A stretch of DNA of 64,000 bases from an uncultured Sphingomonadaceae bacterium (GCA_947501325.1 CANMVC010000003.1:101830-165829), one strand, 5' to 3'. Counted from the stretch's first letter, positions 44,037-52,880 are shown. Notes: generated from the sequence alone by a model not told the origin. Translations and numbers: made by a program.

Positions 44037-44626
44037 CGCTTGATTTCATCTGCGACTTGTTGCGGGGTCCCATCAAAGGGGAGCAACGCAATCGGTTCAC
44101 CCTGCGGTCCAAACAAATATCCCTGCCGGCTATGATCCACCAGATACTCACTAAACCCGGGGCTTTCGCGCTTGTTATAGATGATCAGATATTTCTTTGC
44201 GACCGCCGCAATCTCATCAACACTTCCGGTTAGTCCGATGAGTCTCGGATGGAAATTGTCGGTATATTGCTTGAGCTGCTCTGGCCCGTCCCGCTCCGGA
44301 TCGATGGAAATGAAAATCGGCTGAATCTTCTCCGCTAGCGTCGGATCTTCTTTTTCCGCGAGGGTCAGGCCATTCATCAAATTGGCGAGATCGATCGGGC
44401 AAACGTCAGGACAATAGGTAAAGCCAAAATAGATGATCCGGTATTTGCCGTTAAAATCAGTGTCCGAGCTTTTCCCGCCATCCTGATTGGTGAGCGTGAA
44501 ACTGCCACCAATTTTAGCGCCAGCCAGTGGCGCTTCTTCCGCAATATTATCTGAAGAAGCCGGGTTGCAGGCCGACAACAGCGCCATTAGAAGAAGGGTA
44601 GAAAAAGCGGATAGGAATTTGTTCAT
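44024..44626 (-). CDS. SCO1/SenC family copper-chaperone-like lipoprotein
   Basis: From ATG 44626 the 200-residue product has a lipobox L-L-S-A-C20 and a thioredoxin fold with C72-P-D-V-C76 and H164 (LVDHSRQG), the copper-binding set of SCO proteins. SCO proteins deliver or reduce copper for the CuA site of cytochrome oxidase or act in redox defence. A second ATG at 44629 and an upstream ATG at 44641 are alternatives. It is the first gene of the leftward SCO-YcgN-YgjP operon. Confidence 0.9.
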   Translation of the reverse strand: MNKFLSAFSTLLLMALLSACNPASSDNIAEEAPLAGAKIGGSFTLTNQDGGKSSDTDFNGKYRIIYFGFTYCPDVCPIDLANLMNGLTLAEKEDPTLAEKIQPIFISIDPERDGPEQLKQYTDNFHPRLIGLTGSVDEIAAVAKKYLIIYNKRESPGFSEYLVDHSRQGYLFGPQGEPIALLPFDGTPQQVADEIKRWTK

Positions 44627-44692
44627 CATGCGGCCAGACATGGTCTGCTAAGAAACAATATTCAACCGATAATTGACGCAATCTATTGCCGA

Positions 44693-45400
44693 ATGACGAT
44701 TCGGCTGTCGAATCTGGATAGGGCGATTTGTATGCTTTGGGGCAACCATAAAATTTCACGAGCGAAGAACTTTCACACAGGAAAAACCGATATCAAGCGT
44801 TTCTTCCTCAGCCTGCTGATAATGTGCTCCCTGGCCGTACCGAATGCAGCCATGGGACAATTTTCCAGCAGCTATAATTTCCTAAAAGCGGTGAAAGACC
44901 GGGACGGGACAGAAGCGACGAAATTTTTGAACGAACCCGGGACCGTGATCGTCAATACCAGGGATGTTTCCACGGGCGAAACGGCCTTGCACATCGTCGT
45001 TGCCCGTCGCGATGCAACCTGGACCGGCTTTTTGTTGCAAAAGGGTGCCAATCCTAACCTTCGGGACAAACAGGGCAACACGCCGTTAATGCTCGCGACC
45101 CAATTGCGTTTCGTTGAAGGCGCAAGGGTCTTGCTCGCGAAGAATGCCAAGGTTGATCAGACCAATAATCGCGGGGAAACCGCGCTCATCCGCGCCGTGC
45201 AGCTTCGTGATTCGGAAATGACACGGTTGTTGCTGAAAAACGGCGCTGATCCCGACCGTACCGATACTTTGGCCGGACTTTCCGCCCGCGACTATGCAGC
45301 GCGCGATCGCCGCGCATCTGCGATATTGAGCGAAATTGAAAAGGCGGATGCGGAGAAAAAACCGAAATCAGAAGGCCGGTTTTTCGGGCCAGAAGGCTAG
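44693..45400 (+). CDS. Secreted ankyrin-repeat protein
   Basis: The product has about four ankyrin repeats: GETALHIVVARRDATW, GNTPLMLATQLRFVE, GETALIRAVQLRDSE and a degenerate fourth. The start is uncertain: the ORF opens at 44693, and a signal-peptide-like stretch (KRFFLSLLIMCSLAVPNAAMG) is preceded by about 34 residues that look non-coding. ATG 44732 is an internal option. Ankyrin repeats bind proteins; a periplasmic location is plausible. It is divergent from the SCO gene. Confidence 0.8.
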   Translation: MTIRLSNLDRAICMLWGNHKISRAKNFHTGKTDIKRFFLSLLIMCSLAVPNAAMGQFSSSYNFLKAVKDRDGTEATKFLNEPGTVIVNTRDVSTGETALHIVVARRDATWTGFLLQKGANPNLRDKQGNTPLMLATQLRFVEGARVLLAKNAKVDQTNNRGETALIRAVQLRDSEMTRLLLKNGADPDRTDTLAGLSARDYAARDRRASAILSEIEKADAEKKPKSEGRFFGPEG

Positions 45401-45424
45401 GCACCGACCAATTATTCTGTAGAA

Positions 45425-45967
45425 TCAATAAAATTCCCGCGCATCCGGGTCTATCCACCCGTTAACGGCGGACAGCCGCTGCATTGATCGCCGTGCCAAT
45501 CTCATCGTCTCGGCTTTTCGCCGTGCTGGCGCCAGACTATGCGTCGCGGCAGGCCGGATCATTTCCGCCTCATAGGCATCGGCAATGATCAATCCGGCCC
45601 GTTCCGGCAGGAAATCCGGACGACTGAGCGGAGCCATATCCAGATCTCCCGGTACGGCCCAATAGAAGCGGTCACAATAATCCAGATATTCCGTCCATTT
45701 GTCATCGCCCAAAAGATCACCACGCGCGACTTTAATCTCGACGATAACAATCTGCCCCTTGGCATCGACTCCCATCAGGTCAGCACGCCTTTTATTAGGC
45801 AAACTGACCTCGGACAGCAGCATGATGTCATGCCTGAAGAAAAGCCGCGCAACCCCTCTGGCAACCGCAGCTGCGCCGGTGAGAGCGCCGCTACTATCCT
45901 CCGGATTCGAAACACTGGTGGCCAAGGCGGCAAGAGCTGGAGGCGAATCATTTGGTTCTATCATCAT
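45425..45967 (-). CDS. mmcB: MmcB-family DNA repair protein
   Basis: From ATG 45967 the 180-residue product (MMIEPNDSPP) has the PD-(D/E)xK-type core: RRADLMGVD, VIVEIKVARGDLLGDDKW and a terminal IIADAYEAEMI. MmcB is linked to the mitomycin C response in Caulobacter and belongs to a nuclease-like fold. The upstream open frame to 46024 lacks similarity. It is on the minus strand after a 25-base gap to the convergent ankyrin gene. Confidence 0.88.
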   Translation of the reverse strand: MMIEPNDSPPALAALATSVSNPEDSSGALTGAAAVARGVARLFFRHDIMLLSEVSLPNKRRADLMGVDAKGQIVIVEIKVARGDLLGDDKWTEYLDYCDRFYWAVPGDLDMAPLSRPDFLPERAGLIIADAYEAEMIRPAATHSLAPARRKAETMRLARRSMQRLSAVNGWIDPDAREFY

Positions 45968-46096
45968 CAGAGCAGGATAGAACATAAATAGAACAAAATA
46001 AAGATGCTTGTCTTTTTCGGACAAGGTTCGGGGTGAAAGCGCAAGAAGGACAAGGCCGATAAACCAATTGGTGCTTTACGGAGAAGGCGCCTCATT

Positions 46097-46142
46097 CCAA
46101 AGTTCACACGGAAGATGCCCTGCTGCCCGTCAAAGTTCACAC
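46097..46142 (+). repeat. Direct repeats of AAAGTTCACAC
   Basis: CCAAAGTTCACAC (46097-46109) and AAAGTTCACAC (46132-46142) are direct repeats, 33 bases apart start-to-start. A third, inverted copy is at 40066-40078. Spacing of about three helical turns would place two sites on one DNA face. Confidence 0.6.
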
Positions 46143-46302
46143 AAGTCACAGGGCTGTTGCATTGCGGCTTTGGTATTTTTCGGCCCGCCCGATTGCACGC
46201 AAGTCATATTCAACATTGAGAAAGAGCACCGCTACAATTATCACAAAGCCCTGTCTGTAGGAAAGCGGATCTGGCGCTCCAAAAGCCGCGGGCCATGCGC
46301 GC

Positions 46303-46331
46303 AAAATAAAGGCCCCCAATTGGGAGCCTTT
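46303..46331 (-). terminator. Rho-independent terminator after sleB
   Basis: Read on the minus strand, AAAGGCTCCC pairs with GGGGGCCTTT (one G-U pair) around an AATT loop, followed by ATTTT. It starts 24 bases beyond the sleB stop codon. Confidence 0.85.
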
Positions 46332-46354
46332 ATGAAACATTCTGGTAATCGAGA

Positions 46355-47056
46355 TCAGCGATAGAAAATATGATTATCGATCGTCGCCATGCGCTTGAGC
46401 CGCCAGCCGGGTGATACGTAGCGGGCGTGAAAGAACAAAGCGCCTTCGACCGGGCTTTTCCAGCCGTCATTCATGGCGATTTTGGCTATCGCTACAGCAT
46501 TGCGCCAGTGACGGTGTCCCTTGTTAATACGGGGCATTTTGCCACCGCGGATGAACGAAAATTGTTTGCGCTGGTAGACAACGCCGCAAAGGCTATCGGG
46601 AAAACGCGATGACGCGGCCCGTGCCATGACAACCCGCGCAACCGCAAGCTGTCCTGCCAGTGTTTCGCCTTTGGATTCAAAATATACTGTTCCGGCCAGG
46701 CACTGCATTTCTTCGCTCAAATCGCCGGCAACCGACTGCTGTTTGACAAGCTCACGGAGAGAACCGGCGCCGTCATTCGTGAAATCGACCGTTTCGAGAG
46801 CGGCCTGCTCTTCATTGGCAAGCTGGTCAGCTTCGACCACGTCCTGCGGGATGGCAGCCACAACTTCCTGCTGTTCTCCGAAAATGACGGGAGCCGTTTC
46901 ATCGGCGGTTTCCAGCATGGCTGGATCGACGACGATTTCGACTTCGGGTATATCATCATTGGCTTCTAGTGCGAATGATGCATCGGTCACTGCAAGAGCG
47001 GCGACCGCAGAAAATGCAAGCGAAACCACGCTTGCAGCTTTAAAAATTTTGCTCAT
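46355..47056 (-). CDS. Cell-wall hydrolase SleB-type (PF07486)
   Basis: The 233-residue protein has an N-terminal signal (VVSLAFSAVAALAV), a 90-residue acidic low-complexity stretch and a C-terminal hydrolase domain from about residue 118: CLAGTVYFESKGE (catalytic Glu), QFSFIRGGKMPRI and ALFFHARYVSPGW. SleB domains are lytic transglycosylases that cleave glycan strands. The acidic linker (many E, D, A, Q) may act as a spacer. It has its own terminator at 46303. Confidence 0.9.
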   Translation of the reverse strand: MSKIFKAASVVSLAFSAVAALAVTDASFALEANDDIPEVEIVVDPAMLETADETAPVIFGEQQEVVAAIPQDVVEADQLANEEQAALETVDFTNDGAGSLRELVKQQSVAGDLSEEMQCLAGTVYFESKGETLAGQLAVARVVMARAASSRFPDSLCGVVYQRKQFSFIRGGKMPRINKGHRHWRNAVAIAKIAMNDGWKSPVEGALFFHARYVSPGWRLKRMATIDNHIFYR

Positions 47057-47249
47057 AAACCTGTTATTTTATGCGGCGAGTCGAGTGCCAGCCGAAACCA
47101 GCGAAAATAAGCTTAAAAAACCAACCAACAGCTTATCCCTCTTCCCTCCGTCTGCGTGTTTATTCCGCGTCCATGTGGACAATCCCTCGGAACAACCTTC
47201 GCTTCAAAGTTGATCGCGAAATAGGGTGCAGTGCAGCAAAGTCAAGAAA

Positions 47250-47585
47250 TCAGGTCATTTGAGCGATGAGCCGTTCCGCATCCGGGATGTCCAGTTCAAT
47301 TAACCATAAGTCCGGATCAAACCGCGCTCTTCGCGCGAGATATTCTTCTAAATCTTGTTGTTTTTCAGTATCTTGGGGCCATATCACCTGCCAGGTTGAA
47401 GGCCCGTCCAGGCTCGGCATTTTCTCCAGAAGCCGCGGATCTTTACCCTTTTCCAGGCAAATAATGAGAATCGCACCGGCAATCCGGTCGCCCTTGCGCA
47501 GCACCATCGCAAAGCCGCCCTCTTGGTTCACTTTGCGCAACAAGGACTGCACTGTCATCTCGGCAGACAGTCGCGGTTCGATCAT
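47250..47585 (-). CDS. DUF1491 family protein
   Basis: The 111-residue protein begins MIEPRLSAEMTVQSLLRKVN and matches the small DUF1491 family of alphaproteobacteria, with LRKGDRIAGAILIICLEKG and a final LWLIELDIPDAERLI. Function is unknown. It overlaps the upstream thioesterase stop by four bases and lies in a leftward operon that begins at ptsN. Confidence 0.85.
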   Translation of the reverse strand: MIEPRLSAEMTVQSLLRKVNQEGGFAMVLRKGDRIAGAILIICLEKGKDPRLLEKMPSLDGPSTWQVIWPQDTEKQQDLEEYLARRARFDPDLWLIELDIPDAERLIAQMT

Positions 47586-48061
47586 ATATCCTGCTTGTAG
47601 CCGGGGAGCGATGCCAGAGGGATATGGGACCGCATGAATGTCCCGGTGCCGCGTGCAATTTCTTCGCCCTCTTCATCGATTAATCGGGAATCGGCCACAA
47701 ATACACGTCTTTTCCCGCTAACCCAGCGTCCCTCTGCCGTCACCGTGCTCGATTTTAGCGGGCGCGTGAACAGCACGTTGAACGCCGTAGTCAGCAAAAA
47801 CCGGTCGGACACCAAGCTGTTGGCTGCGTAAAAAGCGGCATCGTCGAGCATTTTAAAATAGCTGGTCCCATGCACAGCGCCGGCAGCGTGATAGTGCCGC
47901 TCATCAACCGCGAATGTGATGCGGGCAAAGCCGCGTTCGATAATTTCGAGATCAGACGCAAATAAACTGTTGATCGGCGCTTGCTTATAGAGCCGTTCCA
48001 GAGCGCGAAAATGTTCGTGCGATCCGTCCGCCTGCTGTTCTGATTGCGTATCTGAAGCCAT
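47582..48061 (-). CDS. PaaI-type thioesterase
   Basis: From ATG 48061 the 159-residue product has the hot-dog fold signature: HAAGAVHGTSYFKMLDDAAFYAANSL. Members hydrolyse acyl-CoA or related thioesters; the substrate is unknown. The TTG at 48067 would overlap the ptsN stop; ATG 48061 begins two bases after it. It is followed by DUF1491 with a four-base overlap. Confidence 0.85.
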   Translation of the reverse strand: MASDTQSEQQADGSHEHFRALERLYKQAPINSLFASDLEIIERGFARITFAVDERHYHAAGAVHGTSYFKMLDDAAFYAANSLVSDRFLLTTAFNVLFTRPLKSSTVTAEGRWVSGKRRVFVADSRLIDEEGEEIARGTGTFMRSHIPLASLPGYKQDI

Positions 48062-48063
48062 TA

Positions 48064-48531
48064 TCAAGCCGCTTGCTGATCCTGTTGTCCGGTCAGCAAG
48101 GCGTAAAGCGCATCATCCGAACTGGCACCTCTTAATTTCGAGACAACCGATTCATTGCGCAAAAACCGCGATATTTCGGCGAGCGCCTTCAAATGATCGG
48201 CACTGCCCTGTTCGGGAGACAGCAACCCGAAGACCAGATCAATATCCTCGCCATCATGCGCATCAAATGCGACGGGCTCCGGCAGCCGAATGAAGAGGCC
48301 GACACTATGGTCCAGCTGCTTGATCCGGGCATGCGGTATGGCGACCGAACCGCCAAATCCGGTGGAGCCCAAAGATTCGCGCGCGTTCAAACGGTCCTGC
48401 ACCAGCTGCGCATCAAGACCGTAGCTCTTCGCCGCTTGCTGGGCCAAAGTCGAAAAAATTTTATGTTTGGACAGTGCCGTCTCGCTCGTCATAACCGCGG
48501 CAGAGTCGATATGAACTGACAAATATTCCAT
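48064..48531 (-). CDS. ptsN: Nitrogen PTS enzyme IIA
   Basis: The 155-residue EIIA-Ntr protein has the phosphorylated histidine H67 in S-V-A-I-P-H-A-R-I, plus LSKHKIFSTLAQQAA and DLVFGLLSPEQGS. It senses the nitrogen/carbon state and regulates K+ uptake and stress responses. I chose ATG 48531, preceded by GAGGAAAAC; the longer frame to 48633 lacks similarity. It follows hpf after 150 bases, an order found in many proteobacteria (usually with rpoN, which is not here). Confidence 0.93.
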   Translation of the reverse strand: MEYLSVHIDSAAVMTSETALSKHKIFSTLAQQAAKSYGLDAQLVQDRLNARESLGSTGFGGSVAIPHARIKQLDHSVGLFIRLPEPVAFDAHDGEDIDLVFGLLSPEQGSADHLKALAEISRFLRNESVVSKLRGASSDDALYALLTGQQDQQAA

Positions 48532-48681
48532 GTTTTCCTCAAAAGTCCAGACGCCCGGACCGTTACTATACAAAGCATCATGGCGGGCTATACGCCTCTG
48601 CAGGATGCTGTTGATCACTAATAGCTCTGCCAAAAGATGCCAAATTTTAGCGTTTCGAGTGACTTGGCAGAAATAAAGACG

Positions 48682-49254
48682 CTATTGCTGCGGTTCGACC
48701 CAGCCAATAGTGCCATCTGAGCGGCGATAAACCATATTATGCGATCCAGTTCCAGCATTTTTGAACAATAGCGCGCTGGTATTGCGCAAATCCATCATCA
48801 TCACCGCGTCAGACACGCTGGCTTCCGGGATATCAGTGCTCGTTTCAGCAATAATCGGAGGGGCCTGGGAGTCATTTTCCGTTTCAATCTCTTCATCACC
48901 GGCGTCAAACACCCGATAGGCGGCCTCTTCCTGTTTCGCGGCATATTGTGCCTGAACATGATGATCGTTCAGTCGGCGCATGTACCGGCGTAGCTGCTTT
49001 TCAACCTTGTCCGCGGCTTGTTCAAAAGCCTGATGTGCGTCACCGGCCCGCGCTTCCGATTTCAACATCAAACCCGTCATGATGTGCGCGACAATATCGC
49101 ATTGAAACTGGTTATGCGGCGCCTTGCCAATTGTCGCATGGGTTGAAATCGCCTTCGGGAAATATTTGTCGGCTATCGCATTCATTCGATCATCAATGTG
49201 GGTTTGAAGCGCATCACCAGTATCCACTTGATGTCCTGAAACACGAATTTCCAT
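48682..49254 (-). CDS. hpf: Ribosome hibernation-promoting factor, long form
   Basis: The 190-residue protein has an N-terminal YfiA-like domain (MEIRVSGHQVDTGDALQTHI) and a C-terminal dimerisation domain after an acidic linker: MDLRNTSALLFKNAGTGSHNMVYRR-type sequence to IGWVEPQQ. Long HPF joins two 70S ribosomes into inactive 100S dimers in stationary phase. Length fits the long form. It starts 42 bases after dnaQ ends, in the leftward gene run from oriC. Confidence 0.94.
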   Translation of the reverse strand: MEIRVSGHQVDTGDALQTHIDDRMNAIADKYFPKAISTHATIGKAPHNQFQCDIVAHIMTGLMLKSEARAGDAHQAFEQAADKVEKQLRRYMRRLNDHHVQAQYAAKQEEAAYRVFDAGDEEIETENDSQAPPIIAETSTDIPEASVSDAVMMMDLRNTSALLFKNAGTGSHNMVYRRSDGTIGWVEPQQ

Positions 49255-49296
49255 ATTATTTCTCCATTATGGTTGCGCGGCTATTAGAATTTACGG

Positions 49297-49995
49297 TTAT
49301 AAATCGGCCCAGAGAGGGTCCTTTATTCCCTCCATAAAGGCCGCGTGGCGGGCGAGCTCTTCTGCACTGGCATTATGCGGACGCGGCGCGATAAACTGTC
49401 GACGCAGAGCCGCCTCTTTACCGGACGGTTGGCGCTGATTCTCGGAATCCGATATTTTATCGTCGGCCAGGCCGAGACCAATTTGCCGTCCGCCGGTTAA
49501 CTCTATGTAGAGCTGAGTCAGCAGTTCTGCATCCAGCAAGGCACCGTGTTTTACGCGGTGGCTGCGATCAATACCATAGCGGCTGCACAGCGCATCCAGC
49601 GACAATTTGGCGCCGGGATGTTTGACCTTTGCGATTGCCAGCGTATCCACCATCCGGAACTGGGAAATAGCGTGTTTCCCGCAGAGAACCAGTTCGGCAT
49701 TGAGGAAGTTAAAGTCAAATTGCGCATTATGGGCGACCAGATTGGCGTCACCGAGAAATTCGAGCAGCTCATCTGCGCCATCAGCGAAGAGTTTTTTGTC
49801 CGACAGGAATGTGTCTGACAGACCATGCACCTGTTCTGCTGCCTTGGGCATGGGGCGCTGCGGATTGTAATAGCAGTGAAAGCTATTGCCGGTTTCGATC
49901 CGGTCAATCATTTCAATACAGCCTATTTCAACCATCCGGTCGCCGCTTTGAGGGTCGAATCCGGTGGTTTCAGTGTCGAAAATTATTTCCCGCAT
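49297..49995 (-). CDS. dnaQ: DNA polymerase III subunit epsilon
   Basis: The 232-residue proofreading exonuclease has D7-T-E9 (FDTETTGFD), LVAHNAQFDFNFL (Exo II) and HGALLDAELL (Exo III with catalytic His and Asp), the DEDDh set. It removes mismatches during replication. In Caulobacter dnaQ also lies in the gene run left of oriC (ppsR-like, maf, aroE, coaE, dnaQ). It ends 42 bases before the hpf start. Confidence 0.95.
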   Translation of the reverse strand: MREIIFDTETTGFDPQSGDRMVEIGCIEMIDRIETGNSFHCYYNPQRPMPKAAEQVHGLSDTFLSDKKLFADGADELLEFLGDANLVAHNAQFDFNFLNAELVLCGKHAISQFRMVDTLAIAKVKHPGAKLSLDALCSRYGIDRSHRVKHGALLDAELLTQLYIELTGGRQIGLGLADDKISDSENQRQPSGKEAALRRQFIAPRPHNASAEELARHAAFMEGIKDPLWADL

Positions 49996-50022
49996 AAGAC
50001 CAATATCGGACTCAATTTCAAG

Positions 50023-50622
50023 TTAGGCAAGGGGCGCTTTCAATTTTTCGATAGTATTTTGCACCTGCCGCCGCGTTTCGCCCAAAGGCAGGGATGTATC
50101 AATGACAAAATCGGCGCGTTTGCGCTTTTCTTCATCCGGCATTTGCAGGGACTTTATGGTCTCGAATTTTTCCGCTGTCATCCCGGGGCGGCGCAAGACA
50201 CGATCACGCTGGTCCTGTTCTGTCGCCGACACAACGATGACGTGATCGACGCCGTCGGCTCCGGTTTTTTCGAACAGCAGTGGGATGTCGAAGAGAATCA
50301 TCGGTGCATCTTTATGCGTGTTTAAAAATTCCAGCCGCATGGCACCGACAGCCGGGTGGATCAGCGCTTCCAGCCACTTTAACGCGTCGGAATTCCCCAG
50401 CACCGCGGCGCCGAGCTTTTGACGGTCGACGCCCTGTTCATTGGTGGTTCCGGGAAACAAGGCTTCAATATCCTTGACCAAGGCGCCGCCGGGGCCCTGC
50501 AAGCTATGCACCGCGGCGTCGGCGTCAAAAACGGGCACGCCTGCATCTGCAAACATCTGGGCAACCGTGGATTTTCCCATCCCGATGGAGCCAGTCAAGC
50601 CGATGATCACCGGTCCCGTCAT
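50023..50622 (-). CDS. coaE: Dephospho-CoA kinase
   Basis: The 199-residue kinase has a P-loop G11-S-I-G-M-G-K17-S18, the DADAAVHSL segment and the LRRPGMTAEKFE stretch. It performs the last step of coenzyme A synthesis. Its start ATG overlaps the aroE stop by four bases, and dnaQ starts 27 bases after its stop, so aroE-coaE-dnaQ is one operon running away from oriC. Confidence 0.95.
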   Translation of the reverse strand: MTGPVIIGLTGSIGMGKSTVAQMFADAGVPVFDADAAVHSLQGPGGALVKDIEALFPGTTNEQGVDRQKLGAAVLGNSDALKWLEALIHPAVGAMRLEFLNTHKDAPMILFDIPLLFEKTGADGVDHVIVVSATEQDQRDRVLRRPGMTAEKFETIKSLQMPDEEKRKRADFVIDTSLPLGETRRQVQNTIEKLKAPLA

Positions 50623-51434
50623 GCCAGAAGCAGCTTTCTCAATTCTTCATCATGTTCCAGCGGCGGGGCCTGGCCAAAGAAAATTTCAAAAGCGACGGCT
50701 GCCTGACCGATCAACATTGCCAGACCGTCGATCGTTTCCAGCCCGCGTGCCTTGGCCGCCTTTAACAAGGGGGTTTTGATCGGCACATAGACCAGATCAT
50801 AGACAATCGCGTCCTCGGGCAGATTTGCCAGGTCGATCACCAGATCATCTTGCCCTTTCATCCCGAGCGCGCTGGCATTGACCAGCAACGCAGCCGCCGG
50901 AAGCGCAGACCCATGTTCCAAAGCCTGTCCTTTAAGCCCGAAGCGGGCCAGCAATGCGGACGCCTTGAGCACATTGCGATTAATGATCGTGACAGAACCC
51001 ACATCGATACGGGACAAGGCAAATAACACCGCCTGCGCCGCGCCACCGGCGCCAATGACAATCACATCCTGACCGCTCAACGGCACATCCGCAATCGGCG
51101 CGAAAAATCCGCCAGCATCAGTATTCGTGCCGAAAAGGTCGCCATTTTCGGCCCGTGCAACCGTGTTCATCGCGCCAATGGATGCGCGTACATTTCCGGG
51201 ATCGGACACATGATCCATTATCGCCAATTTATGCGGAATCGTAACGTTACAACCCTGCCAGTCCTGATCCTCGCGGCGCGTGGCGACATAATCGGCCAGC
51301 TCCTCCGGTTTCACGTGGAACATCCGGTAATCAGCCTTGATAGACAGCTTTTCCAGCCAGAATTTATGGATGATCGGCGATTTGCTGTGCGCAATCGGGT
51401 CGCCAATAACCTCCGCATAGGGAATATTCGTCAT
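50619..51434 (-). CDS. aroE: Shikimate dehydrogenase
   Basis: The 271-residue enzyme reduces 3-dehydroshikimate with NADPH. Visible are GDPIAHSKSPIIH, the catalytic C-N-V-T-I-P-H-K, NTDAGGFF, and the nucleotide-binding VIGAGGAAQAVLFAL. Residues 38-43 (MFHVKP) are encoded by a parS-like site (51307-51322), so the DNA here probably has a second function. It overlaps maf by four bases and coaE by four bases. Confidence 0.95.
   Translation of the reverse strand: MTNIPYAEVIGDPIAHSKSPIIHKFWLEKLSIKADYRMFHVKPEELADYVATRREDQDWQGCNVTIPHKLAIMDHVSDPGNVRASIGAMNTVARAENGDLFGTNTDAGGFFAPIADVPLSGQDVIVIGAGGAAQAVLFALSRIDVGSVTIINRNVLKASALLARFGLKGQALEHGSALPAAALLVNASALGMKGQDDLVIDLANLPEDAIVYDLVYVPIKTPLLKAAKARGLETIDGLAMLIGQAAVAFEIFFGQAPPLEHDEELRKLLLA
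51307..51322. other. Candidate parS site inside aroE (asymmetric)
   Basis: GGTTTCACGTGGAACA has the CACGTG core with half-sites GTTTCAC and GTGGAAC. It differs from a hybrid consensus only at the first base (G instead of T). The other three sites in the window are perfect palindromes. It lies about 1.6 kb left of oriC and encodes the MFHVKP segment of aroE. Confidence 0.65.
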
Positions 51435-52048
51435 GACGGCATAACGCCTCTGACCCGCAAATAGTCCAGCAGATGGAGCAATGGTAAGCCCATGATTGTA
51501 AATTGACTCCCTTTAATATCGGAAAAAAGCTGCGCGCCCCGGCCTTCAATCTCGTAGCATCCCACACAATGGCGGATATTGTCCCATTCCGCATCGACAT
51601 AGCTGTCGATAAAAGCATCGCTCAAATTCCGCATGGTCAGCGTCGCTATATCAACATGACGCCAAACCGGTGACCCCTGGTCCGCAATCACCGCCGCGCT
51701 GAAAAGCTTATGCTTCCTGCCGGACAGCAATCGCAAATGAGCCTTGGCATCTTCACGGTCAACCGGCTTGTCGAGCATGGATCCGTCTTCCAGGGCCAGA
51801 ACCTGATCCCCGCCCAGTACCAGCGCCATTCCAATACGCCGAGACAATCGCACCGCTTTCGCTTCAGCCAGCGCGTCAGCCAGATTTCGCGCGGTCACGC
51901 CATCGGCCTGCAGACCTTCTTTTAACGCGTCTTCGTCGACATTGGGCGCGAGCGATTCAATCACGACGCCGGCGGCCTCCAACATCGCCCGCCGCGCCTT
52001 GCTCTTGGAGGCCAGGACGAGCATGGGATCTGGCGAATCATCACGCAT
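51431..52048 (-). CDS. Maf-type nucleotide pyrophosphatase
   Basis: From ATG 52048 the 205-residue product (MRDDSPDPMLVLASKSKARR) has the Maf N-terminal LASKSKARR and catalytic G-G-D-Q-V-L motifs. Maf proteins hydrolyse non-canonical nucleoside triphosphates and inhibit septation when overproduced. The start overlaps the ppsR stop by eight bases; the open frame upstream (to 52123) lies within ppsR and lacks similarity. ATG 52024 is a further option. Confidence 0.9.
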   Translation of the reverse strand: MRDDSPDPMLVLASKSKARRAMLEAAGVVIESLAPNVDEDALKEGLQADGVTARNLADALAEAKAVRLSRRIGMALVLGGDQVLALEDGSMLDKPVDREDAKAHLRLLSGRKHKLFSAAVIADQGSPVWRHVDIATLTMRNLSDAFIDSYVDAEWDNIRHCVGCYEIEGRGAQLFSDIKGSQFTIMGLPLLHLLDYLRVRGVMPS

Positions 52049-52880
52049 CCGCTGCGCCCTTTTCTTTTTCCTTGCTATGCCGCTCATTGTAGAAATTGAT
52101 GATCGCCGCAGCCGATTCCTCAATCGATCGCCGCGTCACATCGATTGTCGGCCAGGCGTTGTCCGCAAACATCCGGCGCGCATATTGAATTTCCGCTTTG
52201 ACCTTCTCTTCATCGACATAGTCGGTTTCCGGTGCCTGATTAAGCGACAATAGCCGGTTCCGCCGCACCTGCACCAAGCGGCTGGCCCCGGCCACCAGTC
52301 CCACAACCAGCGGGTTCTTGAGATGGTAGAGCGCGTCAGGCGGCGGCGATTCCGGCACGATGGGGATGTTGGCGGTCTTGTACCCGCGATTGGCCAAATA
52401 GATGGATGTCGGGGTCTTGGAGGTTCGCGAAACACCGGCCAAAACAATATCCGCCTCTTCCCAGTTTTTCCAACCGATGCCGTCATCATGCGCGATGGTG
52501 AACTGAATCGCCTCGACCCGTTCGAAATAGGCCGCGTCCAATATATGCTGGCGCCCGGGACGCGCTTTTGCTTCCTGTCCGAGCATGTTGGACAGCGCAT
52601 CGGTGACGGTATCGAGCGCCGGCACAACCGGTAGGCCGAGATGGCGACATTCCCGCTCCAGCCGCGCGCGGATATCGCTGTTGACCAATGTGAAAATCAC
52701 AAGGCCGGGATTATCGGCAACTTCAACCAATATCCGGTTCAAATGGGTTTCGGAGCGCACCATCGGCCAGAAATGCTTGATAATTTCAACGCCATCAAAT
52801 TGCGCCAGCGCCGCTTTTGCGATATTCTCCAGCGTCTCGCCGGTGGAGTCCGATAACATATGCAGATGAAGTCTGTTCAT
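52041..52880 (-). CDS. ppsR: Pyruvate, water dikinase regulatory protein (PPSR/DUF299)
   Basis: The 279-residue kinase/phosphorylase begins MNRLHLHMLSDSTGETLENI and has the P-loop A-G-V-S-R-T-S-K-T-P-T. It regulates PEP synthase or pyruvate phosphate dikinase by ADP-dependent phosphorylation. It is the first gene leftward of oriC, exactly as the conserved RP001/CC_0001-type gene in alphaproteobacteria. It has a maf gene overlapping at its end. Confidence 0.92.
   Translation of the reverse strand: MNRLHLHMLSDSTGETLENIAKAALAQFDGVEIIKHFWPMVRSETHLNRILVEVADNPGLVIFTLVNSDIRARLERECRHLGLPVVPALDTVTDALSNMLGQEAKARPGRQHILDAAYFERVEAIQFTIAHDDGIGWKNWEEADIVLAGVSRTSKTPTSIYLANRGYKTANIPIVPESPPPDALYHLKNPLVVGLVAGASRLVQVRRNRLLSLNQAPETDYVDEEKVKAEIQYARRMFADNAWPTIDVTRRSIEESAAAIINFYNERHSKEKEKGAADA

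Larger units (their letters stand above)
45968..46354. other. 387-base intergenic region between sleB and mmcB
   Basis: The region holds the mmcB promoter and the sleB terminator (46303-46331). Two copies of AAAGTTCACAC occur 33 bases apart (46099 and 46132). Minus-strand frame 45967-46149 crosses this repeat but has no recognisable product. No RNA gene was seen. Confidence 0.55.

Noticed and set aside
45967-46149. Minus-strand frame extending mmcB upstream
   Set aside because: It is in a different frame from mmcB and has no family resemblance; the VNF repeats come from the direct nucleotide repeat.
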